Shown here: in pieces, positions 25,290-34,914 of the stretch
How the letters are laid out: every line of letters begins with the position of its first letter
How positions within the stretch are numbered: the stretch's first letter is position 1
NCBI GenBank assembly: GCA_951812645.1
Contig: CATOSM010000001.1
Span: 1,219,560-1,283,559, forward strand
Source of the DNA: an uncultured Candidatus Nitrosopumilus sp.
GTDB taxonomy: Archaea; Thermoproteota; Nitrososphaeria; Nitrososphaerales; Nitrosopumilaceae
Length of the DNA stretch: 64,000 nucleotides
Reading direction: 5' to 3'
The notes under the pieces: model-generated
Database searches by the model: none
Told to the model about the DNA's origin: nothing
Seen by the model: only the letters and a program-made list of their open reading frames with translations
Position numbers and translations under genes: made by a program

Positions 25290-26834
25290 CTAGTGTTTTC
25301 TAAAGATGCTAGAAACCAACATTATCAAACCAGAAGTTATAATTCCAGATAATCCAAGAAATTCATTTGATTGATACATAATTACTGAGCCAAGAAATAT
25401 TGCAGAGGAAAAGATACTGCCACTAATCAAAACCATGGGTCTTTTCTTGTGCATATACAATTTAGCCTCATTCATCATTTGTTGTATTTCAGGACCAAGT
25501 TTTAAGGCTGTGTCAATTGATTTTGCAAAATTATCAAAAGAAATTTTTAATTCTTCAACATATGCGCGTGGAATAAGATTTTCTTCTTGTAAAATATTTT
25601 TTAAAACTTTAACAAATTTAAAATCTACATCGTGCGTTTTGTATATTCCCTCAATGATTGATGCCATTCTCATATACAATGCTAGATTTTTTGGTAAAAC
25701 AAATGGGAATTTACTCATAGTCTGATTCGCAAGTTCCATCAAACTTTGAACTTCCATTTCATCAGGTTTATTTCCATGCATCGCACGTATTGATAATTCA
25801 ATTCCTTTTTCAATCACGTCTCTATTGTATCCTGGAGTTAGCATTGAGAGATCATTCATTGCATTAACCACTCTGGGAGGATTACGTTCAACTAATGCAA
25901 GATACAGTCTGATAAGCTTGAATCTTGTTTCATGGTTAATCCGTCCTACCATTCCATAGTCATACAAGATAAGATTACCATCATCAGTCACCGAAATATT
26001 ACCAGGATGTGGATCTGCATGAAAGACTGAATGTTTGAGAAGCATGGTAAAGAAAACCTTGTGAACGTCTACGACTAGTTGCTCCCTATCGATACCCTTT
26101 TCATCTAATTCTTGAACACTAGTAACTTTGATGCCCGGTAAATATTCCATTGTCAGTACGTTTTTGGAGGATAAATCATCGTAAACAGCTGGCACAACTA
26201 CCTTGTTGGAATTTTCCATATCCCTTTTGATTGTTTTAAGATTATGAGATTCGTTGGTGTAATCCATTTCCTCATGAATTGTTTCAATAAATTGAGAAAG
26301 CATTGCATTTGCAGAATAACGTAAATTCGGATCAACGAATCTTAGTGCAAGGGGAAGAACTTTTTTTAATACTTTGAGATCTTTTGCGACGATTTTTTCA
26401 ATTCCGGGTCGTTTAACTTTAACAACAATTTGTTGGCCAGAGATAGAACCCCGATATACTTGACCTAAGGAAGCACCAGAAATAGCATTTGGATCTATTT
26501 GATCAAATTTTTCATCGACGGAACCAATCTCTTTTTCAATTATTGGTTTTACTTGATCAAAAGGTGCAGATGGGACACTGTCTTGAAGTTTTGAAAGTTC
26601 TTCCAAATATGGTTGAGGTAAAATATCTGCTCGTGAAGAAAGCCATTGTCCTAATTTGATGTAAACAGGTCCAAGCGAGATAAAAGTGTCAAGTACCTTA
26701 CGTGCATTTTTTCTAAATTGATCAGAATTAATTTGGTTTTTTTCTTGGTTGATCCATTTTTTTCTATCCCTGCGTAATGCTAAAACAGATGGAAGAAGTT
26801 TAAAGAGCACTTGTATAGTTCGTGTTGTAGACAT
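25290..26834 (-). CDS. ABC1/UbiB-family atypical kinase
   Basis: A 514-residue protein. SGASLGQVYRGSISGQQIVV is the alanine-rich replacement of the glycine loop typical of UbiB, VKVKRPGIEKIV holds the lysine, HADPHPGNISVTDDG is the catalytic loop and DYGMVGRI replaces the DFG. The last 45 residues form two membrane helices (PMVLISGSIFSSAIFLGSVI), as in other UbiB proteins. UbiB-type ATPases assist quinone synthesis or lipid handling at membranes. The preceding small membrane gene ends six bases upstream and is probably cotranscribed. Confidence 0.92.
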   Translation of the reverse strand: MSTTRTIQVLFKLLPSVLALRRDRKKWINQEKNQINSDQFRKNARKVLDTFISLGPVYIKLGQWLSSRADILPQPYLEELSKLQDSVPSAPFDQVKPIIEKEIGSVDEKFDQIDPNAISGASLGQVYRGSISGQQIVVKVKRPGIEKIVAKDLKVLKKVLPLALRFVDPNLRYSANAMLSQFIETIHEEMDYTNESHNLKTIKRDMENSNKVVVPAVYDDLSSKNVLTMEYLPGIKVTSVQELDEKGIDREQLVVDVHKVFFTMLLKHSVFHADPHPGNISVTDDGNLILYDYGMVGRINHETRFKLIRLYLALVERNPPRVVNAMNDLSMLTPGYNRDVIEKGIELSIRAMHGNKPDEMEVQSLMELANQTMSKFPFVLPKNLALYMRMASIIEGIYKTHDVDFKFVKVLKNILQEENLIPRAYVEELKISFDNFAKSIDTALKLGPEIQQMMNEAKLYMHKKRPMVLISGSIFSSAIFLGSVIMYQSNEFLGLSGIITSGLIMLVSSIFRKH

Positions 26835-26839
26835 TACAT

Positions 26840-27223
26840 TTACTCCAAATATTTTTTGAACTTTTTGGTAGCTAAATAACCAAGATAACCAAAAACAATA
26901 GATGATAACAAACCGGTTGTGACAGTTGATTTTTTTGAGTTTTTATTCATAAAAAATTTTGTAGCTTGCGAACCACCAAAAATTGCACATGCCAAACCAA
27001 TTAGGACTTCAGGTGCATCATAAACTAAATGCCCCAAAGGATTTTGTCTTGGATCAATTCGATCATTATGAACTAAAAATTTATCATCGTATTCCCTAAT
27101 GTGCAAATTACCATAGCGGTATTGTTTACGCGCACCATTTGTTTGTCCAAGGAATGTTTCTTCTGCTTCATCTAGCATGAATTCTCGTAATTCCTTTGGG
27201 ACTTCAATCTCATCCCCAGGCAT
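26840..27223 (-). CDS. Small membrane protein upstream of the UbiB gene
   Basis: A 127-residue protein with an acidic N-terminal half (MPGDEIEVPKELREFMLDEA, then YRYGNLHIREYDDKFLVHND) and two hydrophobic segments near residues 67-87 and 97-118 (VLIGLACAIFGG, TGLLSSIVFGYLGYLATKKF). It ends six bases before the UbiB-like gene on the same strand, so the two may act together at the membrane. No family is recognised. Confidence 0.7.
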   Translation of the reverse strand: MPGDEIEVPKELREFMLDEAEETFLGQTNGARKQYRYGNLHIREYDDKFLVHNDRIDPRQNPLGHLVYDAPEVLIGLACAIFGGSQATKFFMNKNSKKSTVTTGLLSSIVFGYLGYLATKKFKKYLE

Positions 27224-27452
27224 AATCGCAAGATCTAGTAATTGTTTATAATCTTACGGTCTAAAACAGGGAGATTCAGGGCCAACAAATCAACCATTCA
27301 GATTATTATGCGATACAAACATTTGATACTGTTTACACATCAAAGAAATTCTACGTGTATTTTTTTACTCAAATAATATGCATGATTTACAAATAGATAG
27401 GATGGAGATTTTTAAACAATAAAGATCTCACACCGTCTATTGTTTTTGTTAA

Positions 27453-27656
27453 TTATGATGTCTTTAGATGATCTTTTGTAAAGATGAAAAAACTAAGTGA
27501 AAATGCAATTAGCATTAAAACTCCAGTAACATAAGCATAGTTGAATCCGACACCAGGATGTGTTTCCTCATGGTAGTGATTTATCAAAAAGGTTGCAACT
27601 AACAAAATGGCTCCTGTAAATGTTAATTTTCTGTGTGTTTCCAACAAACATAGCAT
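27453..27656 (-). CDS. Small two-helix membrane protein, 67 aa
   Basis: A 67-residue protein with two membrane helices (LTFTGAILLVATFLINHYH and FNYAYVTGVLMLIAFSLSFF) and a short polar link (EETHPGVG). It stands alone between intergenic stretches, and no family is recognised. The 229-base gap before it shows no further open frame that I would call. Confidence 0.55.
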   Translation of the reverse strand: MLCLLETHRKLTFTGAILLVATFLINHYHEETHPGVGFNYAYVTGVLMLIAFSLSFFIFTKDHLKTS

Positions 27657-27821
27657 TTCAAATAACTATATGAATTTAGAAAAATCTTGTTATTTACAAA
27701 AGAGGTGTTGTGATGAAACCAACTATACTACCCACTAGAAATATGCCCTTTGCCATACCCAATAATATTCCCTTAAGATATGATGGTGATCTAAACTTCC
27801 CAAAAATGGAAATGGATTAAA

Positions 27822-28154
27822 CTATGGATCAGATTCGATTTGAGACAATTTTGTAATTACTTTTTCTAATTCTGCTTTGTTTTCTTCAATTACTTGTTTG
27901 ATTACCTTGATCTCTTCATTGATTTGATCTAGATGGACATCATCAGAATTTTGAATTTTATTTTCCAAATCTTCTAAAACTTGCTGATTGTTTTGATTTA
28001 TTTTTTCTAATTCGTTTTTGTATGTTTCTAATTTTTCATATTGATTGGTAATTTCTGGAACGTCAATGTATTCTTGAGATGTTAAAAAACCTAATGAAAT
28101 TACTGTGCCGCCTATGGCCAAAACAATAAGAAGAACAATTGCAGTTAATTTCAA
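27822..28154 (-). CDS. Membrane-anchored coiled-coil protein
   Basis: A 110-residue protein: an N-terminal signal/anchor helix (LTAIVLLIVLAIGGTVISLG) followed by a long acidic coiled coil (residues 35-105, NELEKINQNNQQVLEDLENK and onward). It lies 47 bases downstream of the secreted CARDB-like gene on the same strand, so it may be the last member of the ABC operon. Its likely job is outside the cell, anchored in the membrane; the detail is unknown. Confidence 0.65.
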   Translation of the reverse strand: MKLTAIVLLIVLAIGGTVISLGFLTSQEYIDVPEITNQYEKLETYKNELEKINQNNQQVLEDLENKIQNSDDVHLDQINEEIKVIKQVIEENKAELEKVITKLSQIESDP

Positions 28155-28201
28155 CTCGATATTATTGTTTCATTATTTTGGATTTAAAATTATGTTTTCA
28201 A

Positions 28202-29503
28202 TCAAGCTTGAATTGAGGCCTTTTTACGCCTACGAAGTATGTAAAATGCAGCCCCAGCTACTAAAAGAATTGGAATAATCATCATCGTTGGATCAGAGGA
28301 ATTCTCATCATCGTTTGATGGTTCGGCAACAAAGACTGTTGCATCATGAGACAAAAATATCTCATCTCTTGTACTATCTTTGTATCTAACAGTTATTGTA
28401 ATATCATGTTCGCCATATTTTGGTTCATCATCAAATTCAATTGGAACATTAAATGGTACAGGGGCATCCACTTCAATCTCATCAATAAATTGAGAAGTTG
28501 GTTTGATGTTAGAGCCATTTCGAGGTTCAATTGATACAAAACCAAACAATCCGTCTTCATTCCCTTCATTGAGTATTTCACCAATTAGCATTTGTGTTCC
28601 AGATAATTCAATAACATCCACATTAAAGATAGTAAGATCGATTAATCCTTTGATGTAAAAATCAACGATTTTAGCGACTTGATGTAAATCACCGTGCGCA
28701 TTATAATATGAAAGAGATAAAGGGATTCTTAATGTATCACCTTTGAGTGATTGAGGAACATATACTGTTGCAGTTAGGTATTTTGCAGATTTTGGATCAA
28801 TAGTTCCAATATCCCAACTTGATTCCAAAATTACAACATTTTCAACGTTGGTAGTTGATGATGATGTTGAAGCAAGTTCTGTTTGGGTATTTGTTGCAGT
28901 AATATCCACGCCAGAAATTGGTGCAGTACCGTCATTAGCAATTTCAATTGTCACATTGTTTGTTTTTAAAGATGTCAGAAATGGTTCTAATGCTTTAACA
29001 TTAATCACACTATCACCTGTTACTTTGAAATTAAAATCATCAAAAGCGGTTCGTACGCCAGATTCTCTTAATCTAGAATAATCTACCTTTATTGTTCCTG
29101 GATATTGTTGAATTTGAACGCTGTTACCAATATTTACAAAAAATGTTAAATGGAAATTTTCTCCTGCTAGTGAATTTGAATCGCTGTCTGCATGAATTAT
29201 TGAGCCTGGACCGTCAGAAGCAGAAAAACCGAGTGGTAAGGATAGTTGTCCTCTAATTCCAGTAATATCCTGAGTTCCTACGTTAGCTAGTACAACCGTA
29301 AATGGGACATTGCTATCTCCAGATTCAACTTCAATTTTGTTATCAAGCGTACCAAAATATGCATCTAAGAATTTAACATCACCAAAATCCCTTTCAAACG
29401 GAGATTGGCCAAATCCTCCAGATGCTATTTGTGCGTAAGAATTTTCAAAAATTATAGGTGTTAAACCAATTACAAATAGTAATAAAATAATTTTAGATTT
29501 CAT
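28202..29503 (-). CDS. Secreted CARDB/COG1361-like surface protein with C-terminal anchor
   Basis: A 433-residue protein with a signal peptide (MKSKIILLLFVIGLTPIIFE, then NSYAQ) and a C-terminal membrane helix with a basic tail (MMIIPILLVAGAAFYILRRR). Between them lie repeated beta-sandwich domains of the CARDB/S-layer-like (COG1361) type, for example FTVVLANVGTQDITGIRGQL and VTIEIANDGTAPISGVDITA. Its ATG overlaps the ABC ATPase stop, so it belongs to the transporter operon. In archaea such proteins often accompany MacB-like ABC transporters as an extracytoplasmic adaptor. The three-gene operon is one functional unit. Confidence 0.8.
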   Translation of the reverse strand: MKSKIILLLFVIGLTPIIFENSYAQIASGGFGQSPFERDFGDVKFLDAYFGTLDNKIEVESGDSNVPFTVVLANVGTQDITGIRGQLSLPLGFSASDGPGSIIHADSDSNSLAGENFHLTFFVNIGNSVQIQQYPGTIKVDYSRLRESGVRTAFDDFNFKVTGDSVINVKALEPFLTSLKTNNVTIEIANDGTAPISGVDITATNTQTELASTSSSTTNVENVVILESSWDIGTIDPKSAKYLTATVYVPQSLKGDTLRIPLSLSYYNAHGDLHQVAKIVDFYIKGLIDLTIFNVDVIELSGTQMLIGEILNEGNEDGLFGFVSIEPRNGSNIKPTSQFIDEIEVDAPVPFNVPIEFDDEPKYGEHDITITVRYKDSTRDEIFLSHDATVFVAEPSNDDENSSDPTMMIIPILLVAGAAFYILRRRKKASIQA

Positions 29504-30207
29504 TATGCAACAACCTCCATTTGAGATGACTGATCACCCTCAAATGCTTTACCATCCTTTATTGTTATTATTCTATCAACATCTCCAAAATGTTGCCTAT
29601 CATGTGTAACAATAATGAATGTTTGATCAAGTTTTTTTGCCATAGATTTCATTAATTGAACTATTGTTTCAGAAGTTACAGAATCAAGGTTGCCAGTCGG
29701 TTCATCTGCTAATACGATGGATGGTTTATTGATTAATCCTCTAGCAATAGCAACTCTTTGAGCTTGTCCTCCAGATATTTTGTTTGCACGCTTATGAATT
29801 TGTGTTTCCAAACCTACAACTTTCAGTAAATCTATAGCATCTTTTTGTGCATTTGTACTATTACCTGAAATTTGTACAGGTAACAACACATTTTCTAATA
29901 CTGAAAGATCGGTTAGTAAATTTGAGAATTGGAAAATAAATCCTAGTTTATTATTCCTAAACGAAGAAATTTTGTCATCATTTAGAGACGTAGTATTTAC
30001 ACCGTCAATTGAAATTTGCCCATTGGTTGGTCTATCTAACAATCCGATCATGTTTAGTAATGTGGATTTACCAGAACCAGAACTTCCCACAATTAAAACA
30101 AACTCACCCTGTTTAATTGAAAATGAAACATTATCAAGAGCCCTTACTTGATTGTCACCTTCTCCATAGATTTTATTGAGATTGTCAATCTCAAGTACGC
30201 TAGACAG
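29503..30207 (-). CDS. ABC transporter ATP-binding protein (LolD/MacB-like)
   Basis: The minus strand encodes a complete ABC ATPase: Walker A GSSGSGKSTLLNMIG, Q-loop FQFSNLLTDL, signature ISGGQAQRVAIARG and Walker B IVLADEPTGNLDS. The conserved N-terminus (SSVLEIDNLNKIYGEGDNQV) lies upstream of the first standard start, GTG at 30090. In frame before it are only CTG at 30207 and non-start codons. CTG would overlap the permease stop by eight bases and give about 234 residues, a normal size; I chose it. The stop overlaps the secreted partner's ATG. Confidence 0.85.
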   Translation of the reverse strand: MSSVLEIDNLNKIYGEGDNQVRALDNVSFSIKQGEFVLIVGSSGSGKSTLLNMIGLLDRPTNGQISIDGVNTTSLNDDKISSFRNNKLGFIFQFSNLLTDLSVLENVLLPVQISGNSTNAQKDAIDLLKVVGLETQIHKRANKISGGQAQRVAIARGLINKPSIVLADEPTGNLDSVTSETIVQLMKSMAKKLDQTFIIVTHDRQHFGDVDRIITIKDGKAFEGDQSSQMEVVA

Positions 30208-31387
30208 TTCGCATAGCCTCCACAGGTAGTAGCTTTGTAGCCCTATACGAAGGATATAGAGATGCGATGATTGCTAGAATAAAGGAAGTAAGCGCGGTTT
30301 GAATGATTTTTTCCCAGTTATAGGTTACTTCTAATGGAAGACTTCCATTAAATGACATTTTTGTTTCTTTGGCATAAAAAGTGTAACCCAATCCGGCTGC
30401 AGTACCGACACCAGCACCAATAGCTCCAATTATCATTCCTTGGAAAATAAAAATTATTAGGATATCTTTCCTTTTAGCTCCTATAGATCTCATCACGCCT
30501 ATTTCTCTAGTTTTTCCATTTACCAACATCATTTGAATTGTAACAATTGCAAATGCAGAAGACATCATTCCGAAATAACCAATCATGTTAATCATGGCAA
30601 TGCCAGATCTAAAACCTTCTAGTTGTGCTTCAGATGCCTCTTCGGTGGTTTCAGCAATAAAATCATCGTTGGGAAATGAACGCAAAAAGAATTCCTTAAC
30701 TTCTGTTGCAGCAGAATGATCATGTAGTTTTACCATAAATGAGCCTGTATCTCCAGGTCTACTCATCATATCACGCAAAGTATCAATGTGTATAACACCA
30801 GAGTAATCAAATCCTTGTCCTCCTGGGGAATTTGCTATTCCGGTAACCATAAATCTTCTAATTTGATCTTGTCCCCATCTATCAACTACGAGAACTTTTA
30901 CGCTATCGCCAACTTGAGCTCCTCCCAAATCTCTTGCTACATTAGATCCTAACACAATGGAATTTCTTGAAAAAACATAACTTCCATCGGAAACAGTAGT
31001 ATGAACAGTAGAAGCCCTAACATCATTGAACGGATCAACTCCCACCAAGGGAATTCTAGTTTCTTCAACCAACTTTCCATTTTTTGTCATGTTCATTTCA
31101 GCTGTTGCAGATAGCCGCGGAGTTGCGGCTTTAACATCTGGGATGCGTTCAAACCATCTAATAAGAGACTGGTCAGATTTGTCTATAAAATCAAATTCAT
31201 CAGTTACAATTACATCACCAGTATTGTAATCACTGATATCTCGAACAATAGCATCAAACAATCCCTGAAAAATTACAAAGTTTACGTGAATAACCAAAAT
31301 CCCAATAGTTACAGCCAAAACAGCGCCAATCAGACTTCCTTTTTTGTTGAATAGCATTCGCTTTGCTAGTTTTAGCTTGTAATCCAT
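30200..31387 (-). CDS. ABC transporter permease (FtsX/MacB-like)
   Basis: A 395-residue permease: one N-terminal membrane helix (GSLIGAVLAVTIGILVIHVN), a large exported domain (residues 45-250) and three C-terminal helices (MINMIGYFGMMSSAFAIVTI, FIFQGMIIGAIGAGVGTAAG, IIQTALTSFILAIIASLYPS), the MacB/FtsX/LolC layout. The typical motif REIGVMRSIGAKRKDI is present. Such transporters move lipids, lipoproteins or peptides or do mechanical work across the membrane. It is the first gene of the operon and is divergent from an Lrp-type regulator. Confidence 0.9.
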   Translation of the reverse strand: MDYKLKLAKRMLFNKKGSLIGAVLAVTIGILVIHVNFVIFQGLFDAIVRDISDYNTGDVIVTDEFDFIDKSDQSLIRWFERIPDVKAATPRLSATAEMNMTKNGKLVEETRIPLVGVDPFNDVRASTVHTTVSDGSYVFSRNSIVLGSNVARDLGGAQVGDSVKVLVVDRWGQDQIRRFMVTGIANSPGGQGFDYSGVIHIDTLRDMMSRPGDTGSFMVKLHDHSAATEVKEFFLRSFPNDDFIAETTEEASEAQLEGFRSGIAMINMIGYFGMMSSAFAIVTIQMMLVNGKTREIGVMRSIGAKRKDILIIFIFQGMIIGAIGAGVGTAAGLGYTFYAKETKMSFNGSLPLEVTYNWEKIIQTALTSFILAIIASLYPSYRATKLLPVEAMRTV

Positions 31388-31503
31388 AAAATCAATAAAA
31401 TAGTCTAATATTTAATGTATATGATATATAGTGCTAACAGTATAGACAATTTTATATGATAATAGTTGCTTCTATAAATTATGAAATCATTTAAGGTGAC
31501 ATA

Positions 31504-32406
31504 ATGGACAATTTGGATATGAAAATTCTAAGTAGATTGTTGAATAATTGTAGAGAATCAGACAGGCAAATAGGCATAGAATTAGGCATATCAGGTGGCG
31601 CAGTCAGGGCTAGAATTCGAAAAATGCAAAAAAATGGAGTAATAGAAGATTTCATCATCAAAGTTGAGCCTCCGGTGCTAGGCTACGGTGTGCTGTATTT
31701 TGTAGTATCAGGAGAAAATATTTCAGAAATCTTGGAGCAAGCAAATCTTGTAGGTGAGCCATACTTTATGGTTCCATGTGTAGGTGGAATTACTGTATGT
31801 GGTATTTCTATTAAAGAAAATATGAATCAAAAAATTGAACTTGCAAGAAAATTAATGAAAGACGTTAGAGTCTTAACTATTTTTGAAGCAGAAAATCCAG
31901 GTTTTAATTCAAATCTTACAAAAACAGATTTAGAAATTTTAAGTAAATTAATCAAAGAACCAAGACAAAAAATTGAGCAGGTTGCAAAAAATACACAAAT
32001 GTCAACAAAAACTATCACTAGATGCTTGGAGAAACTTCATGAAAATGAAGGGATTCAATTTACACTAGTTTATGATCCTCAAAAAATTGAAAATTTTATT
32101 CCACATGCAATATTAACATGGATAGAAGGAGATCTAAAAGAAACTTTAGAAGATCTAAATGAATTATTTTCTGAATCATATCTACAAATTCCATTTATAG
32201 CAAAAAATCAAATTGTATTGTTCATGTATAGTGACAGTATTTTTAAAATGGATGAATTAACGCAAAAAGTTAGAAATGTTGAAAAAATACAATCCGCTGA
32301 TTTGTTTATTCCAAAAAAGATTTTGTTTTATAATAAATGGATAGAAAAAGCTGTTAATGGTTTTAAAAAATCACCTAGATTACATTTATCATATCAAACA
32401 AATTAA
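31504..32406 (+). CDS. Lrp/AsnC-like double-HTH regulator
   Basis: A 300-residue regulator with two helix-turn-helix domains. The first is DMKILSRLLNNCRESDRQIG then ELGISGGAVRARIRKMQKNG; the second, from about residue 140, is DLEILSKLIKEPRQKIEQVA then TQMSTKTITRCLEKLHENEG. Both are AsnC/Lrp-like. The stretches after each helix-turn-helix are degenerate RAM-like alpha/beta regions. It starts about 116 bases from the ABC operon on the opposite strand, so control of that operon is a reasonable inference. Ligand unknown. Confidence 0.85.
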   Translation: MDNLDMKILSRLLNNCRESDRQIGIELGISGGAVRARIRKMQKNGVIEDFIIKVEPPVLGYGVLYFVVSGENISEILEQANLVGEPYFMVPCVGGITVCGISIKENMNQKIELARKLMKDVRVLTIFEAENPGFNSNLTKTDLEILSKLIKEPRQKIEQVAKNTQMSTKTITRCLEKLHENEGIQFTLVYDPQKIENFIPHAILTWIEGDLKETLEDLNELFSESYLQIPFIAKNQIVLFMYSDSIFKMDELTQKVRNVEKIQSADLFIPKKILFYNKWIEKAVNGFKKSPRLHLSYQTN

Positions 32407-32428
32407 ATAAGAACAATTATCCATATAC

Positions 32429-32947
32429 ATGATGAAAGAAACAAAGATCTATGAGGGTAAAATTATAGGTCTTAGTGTTTATGATGGGAAAATTGAAGGA
32501 AGAAAAGTTAAAAGAGAATATATCAAACACAGAGGAGCTGCAGCAATGCTTGCCTTTGATGAAAATAAAAAAGTGATTCTAGTTAAACAGCATAGATTTC
32601 CTCACGGATATGTTTTAGAAATTCCTGCAGGAACGTTGGAAAAAAAAGAAGAGCCAATAAAATGTGCATTTAGGGAACTAGAAGAGGAAACGGGATATGG
32701 AGCGAAAAAAATGACACCTCTGATAACGTATTATCCCTCAATTGGGTATAATGCAGAAGTAATTCACTGCTTTCTAGCCTCAGGATTAAAGAAAATTGCT
32801 GATTTGAATCTAGATGAAGATGAGATCTTATCAGTAGTAAAAATGGATTTCAAAAAAGTTGTATCTATGATAAAAACAGGAAAGATTCAAGATTCAAAGA
32901 CAATTTGTGCTATTATGACATATGCTGCAAAGAAAAAATTGTACTAG
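32429..32947 (+). CDS. Nudix hydrolase (ADP-ribose pyrophosphatase-like)
   Basis: A 172-residue protein with a full Nudix box, [20 protein letters not shown] then TGYG, and the ADP-ribose type lead-in [20 protein letters not shown]. Nudix enzymes of this group cleave ADP-ribose or related nucleoside diphosphates. It lies 22 bases after the Lrp-like gene on the same strand. It ends right beside the convergent PhoU-like gene. Confidence 0.9.
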   Translation: MMKETKIYEGKIIGLSVYDGKIEGRKVKREYIKHRGAAAMLAFDENKKVILVKQHRFPHGYVLEIPAGTLEKKEEPIKCAFRELEEETGYGAKKMTPLITYYPSIGYNAEVIHCFLASGLKKIADLNLDEDEILSVVKMDFKKVVSMIKTGKIQDSKTICAIMTYAAKKKLY

Positions 32948-33928
32948 TCATTCATTGTAAATAGGTTGTACAAGATCTGCAACATCAGCCCAAGATTGTG
33001 CAATTCTTTCAAACATGTATATTAAATCAAGAAAATCTAAAGGAATTTGTTTTTTAGAACCTAATGTTGTTCTGAGTAAACTGAGTTTATTTTCATATTG
33101 TTTGTGCATAGATATAGCTTCAATCGCTAAAAGTCTATCAGGTTTTGTAAATGCATCGATAGATTTTTCTGCAAGTTTGTTAAAATCCTGAACTACGTCA
33201 TAAATTTTCTTCGAAAATTCTTTTGGTAAAGAAAAATTATAGATGAAATTTGAGAGTTCAACAATTGAATCCCCTGCATTTTCAAGAACGTTTGCCGCAA
33301 TTCTATAATCTAATACGTCAATATTTTCTAGATTAAATGCATTAGCTAGTTTTGTATCAACTAATGTACTTCGAATTAAACGAACAAGTAAAAAGTATTG
33401 TCTATTTACTTCAACATCACGTTTTGATAAAGTCTGTAAATTAGATTTATCATCTGAAATTAATCCAGTTAAAACATCATCATACATTCCAAGTGAAATA
33501 GAACTCATTCTTTTTAGAATTTTTGAAGGATTAAGAGTTGTAGCATCTAAAAGAAATTGCATATTGATATGTGACGCATCTTCTTCGATTATTTCCATAC
33601 CAACTAGCCGTCTCATTGAATTACGAATCTCCTCTCGATCTTTTCCAGGAATTATAGATTTTGAGTTTATTTCAATCACATCATATCCCAATAGATATGC
33701 GCCTGTGATGTTTGCAACGATATTTTCTTCTTTAGGTAGCGGATAAGAAATTACAAGTTCTTTGGTGGGTCGAGTTTCTTTATTTGCAGAGATGGAGATA
33801 CTATCCTGGCCAGTTTCAAGTTCAACTTGGCTACTTTTATCAAGATTATTTGCATCAACCCATTCTTTAGGCAAAGATACCAAAATGCTACTTCCAATTC
33901 TTTGCAGGCGTCTAACAAATCTAGTCAA
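32948..33928 (-). CDS. PhoU-domain protein with AbrB-like N-terminus
   Basis: A 326-residue protein. The first 50 residues are an AbrB/SpoVT-type beta DNA-binding fold (VRRLQRIGSSILVSLPKEWV, ANNLDKSSQVELE), and the rest is the helical PhoU domain (two long bundles, for example YRIAANVLENAGDSIVELSN and KIYDVVQDFNKLAEKSIDAF). This combination is typical of archaeal phosphate-uptake regulators. It probably senses or controls phosphate transport, but no pst genes are nearby. Its start faces the pantoate kinase start, with 65 bases between. Confidence 0.88.
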   Translation of the reverse strand: MTRFVRRLQRIGSSILVSLPKEWVDANNLDKSSQVELETGQDSISISANKETRPTKELVISYPLPKEENIVANITGAYLLGYDVIEINSKSIIPGKDREEIRNSMRRLVGMEIIEEDASHINMQFLLDATTLNPSKILKRMSSISLGMYDDVLTGLISDDKSNLQTLSKRDVEVNRQYFLLVRLIRSTLVDTKLANAFNLENIDVLDYRIAANVLENAGDSIVELSNFIYNFSLPKEFSKKIYDVVQDFNKLAEKSIDAFTKPDRLLAIEAISMHKQYENKLSLLRTTLGSKKQIPLDFLDLIYMFERIAQSWADVADLVQPIYNE

Positions 33929-33993
33929 TTTATACTAATTTAATTAATTTAAGCCATATTCTTATATTTTGTGTAAAATTTAAACTCAGATCA

Positions 33994-34905
33994 ATGGAGG
34001 CAATAGCATTTTGTCCGGCACACATTACTGGATTTTTTACAGCACGTCTAGAAGATGATCAAGACAATTTAGAAAAATTAGGCTCTAGAGGAGCAGGTTT
34101 TTCAATTAATCATGGAGTTACTACAAAAGTAACAATTCAAAGAAAAAAAGAGCAGAAGTTAAATTATAAAATCACTACAAACGGATATCAATCTGACAAG
34201 ACAGATGTTTCAGAATTTGTATTACATGAATTTTTAAAACTAGGAGATTTTTCAAAAAACTTTTTTGAGATAGAACATAACATATCAGTTCCAGTAGGAT
34301 ATGGATTGGGCTCTAGCGGTGCGGTTGCATTATCATTATCATATGCATTAGATCAAGCTCTTCAAACTAAACTAGAAAAAACAACGATTGGAAAAATCGC
34401 TCATAACGCTGAAGTGAATTGTAAAACAGGTCTCGGGGATGTTTTAGCATCATATCATGGCGGATTTGAAATTCGTGTAAAGGCAGGTGCTCCAGGGATT
34501 GGTCACGTTGAAAAAATATCAACAGAAAAAATTTCCATCATAATGATTTGTTTTTCTCCGATATCAACTAATAAATTCATCAAAGAGAGATTGTCACAAA
34601 TTAATGGCCTAGGTGGTAAAATGGTAAATCAACTGTTAGAATCAAAAGATTATGATCACTTTCAAGATATGTCAATAGAATTTGCAAAATATGTGGATGT
34701 TATGACTCCCAGAATGCAAAAAATAGTTAAAGAATTAGCATCAAATAATATTAAATGTGGAATTGCTCTTTTTGGTGAAACAGTTTTTTCCATGATTCCC
34801 CAAAAAGAAGAATCCAAAGTTTTAGATGTTTTGGAAAAATATTCTGATGTAATTATAATTAAATCAGAATTAGATAACAACGGAGCAAGAGTTCTAGATA
34901 ATTAA
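33994..34905 (+). CDS. Pantoate kinase (archaeal GHMP kinase)
   Basis: A 303-residue GHMP kinase. The ATP-loop is VPVGYGLGSSGAVALSLSYA (the P-x3-G-L-G-S-S-A type), and the N-terminal EAIAFCPAHITGFFTARLED matches archaeal pantoate kinases. It phosphorylates pantoate, which together with the next gene replaces the bacterial PanC/PanK route to phosphopantothenate. It heads a tight operon: nine bases separate it from phosphopantothenate synthetase. The rest of the operon (PanB, CoaBC) supports the call. Confidence 0.93.
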   Translation: MEAIAFCPAHITGFFTARLEDDQDNLEKLGSRGAGFSINHGVTTKVTIQRKKEQKLNYKITTNGYQSDKTDVSEFVLHEFLKLGDFSKNFFEIEHNISVPVGYGLGSSGAVALSLSYALDQALQTKLEKTTIGKIAHNAEVNCKTGLGDVLASYHGGFEIRVKAGAPGIGHVEKISTEKISIIMICFSPISTNKFIKERLSQINGLGGKMVNQLLESKDYDHFQDMSIEFAKYVDVMTPRMQKIVKELASNNIKCGIALFGETVFSMIPQKEESKVLDVLEKYSDVIIIKSELDNNGARVLDN

Positions 34906-34914
34906 TTAAAGATT

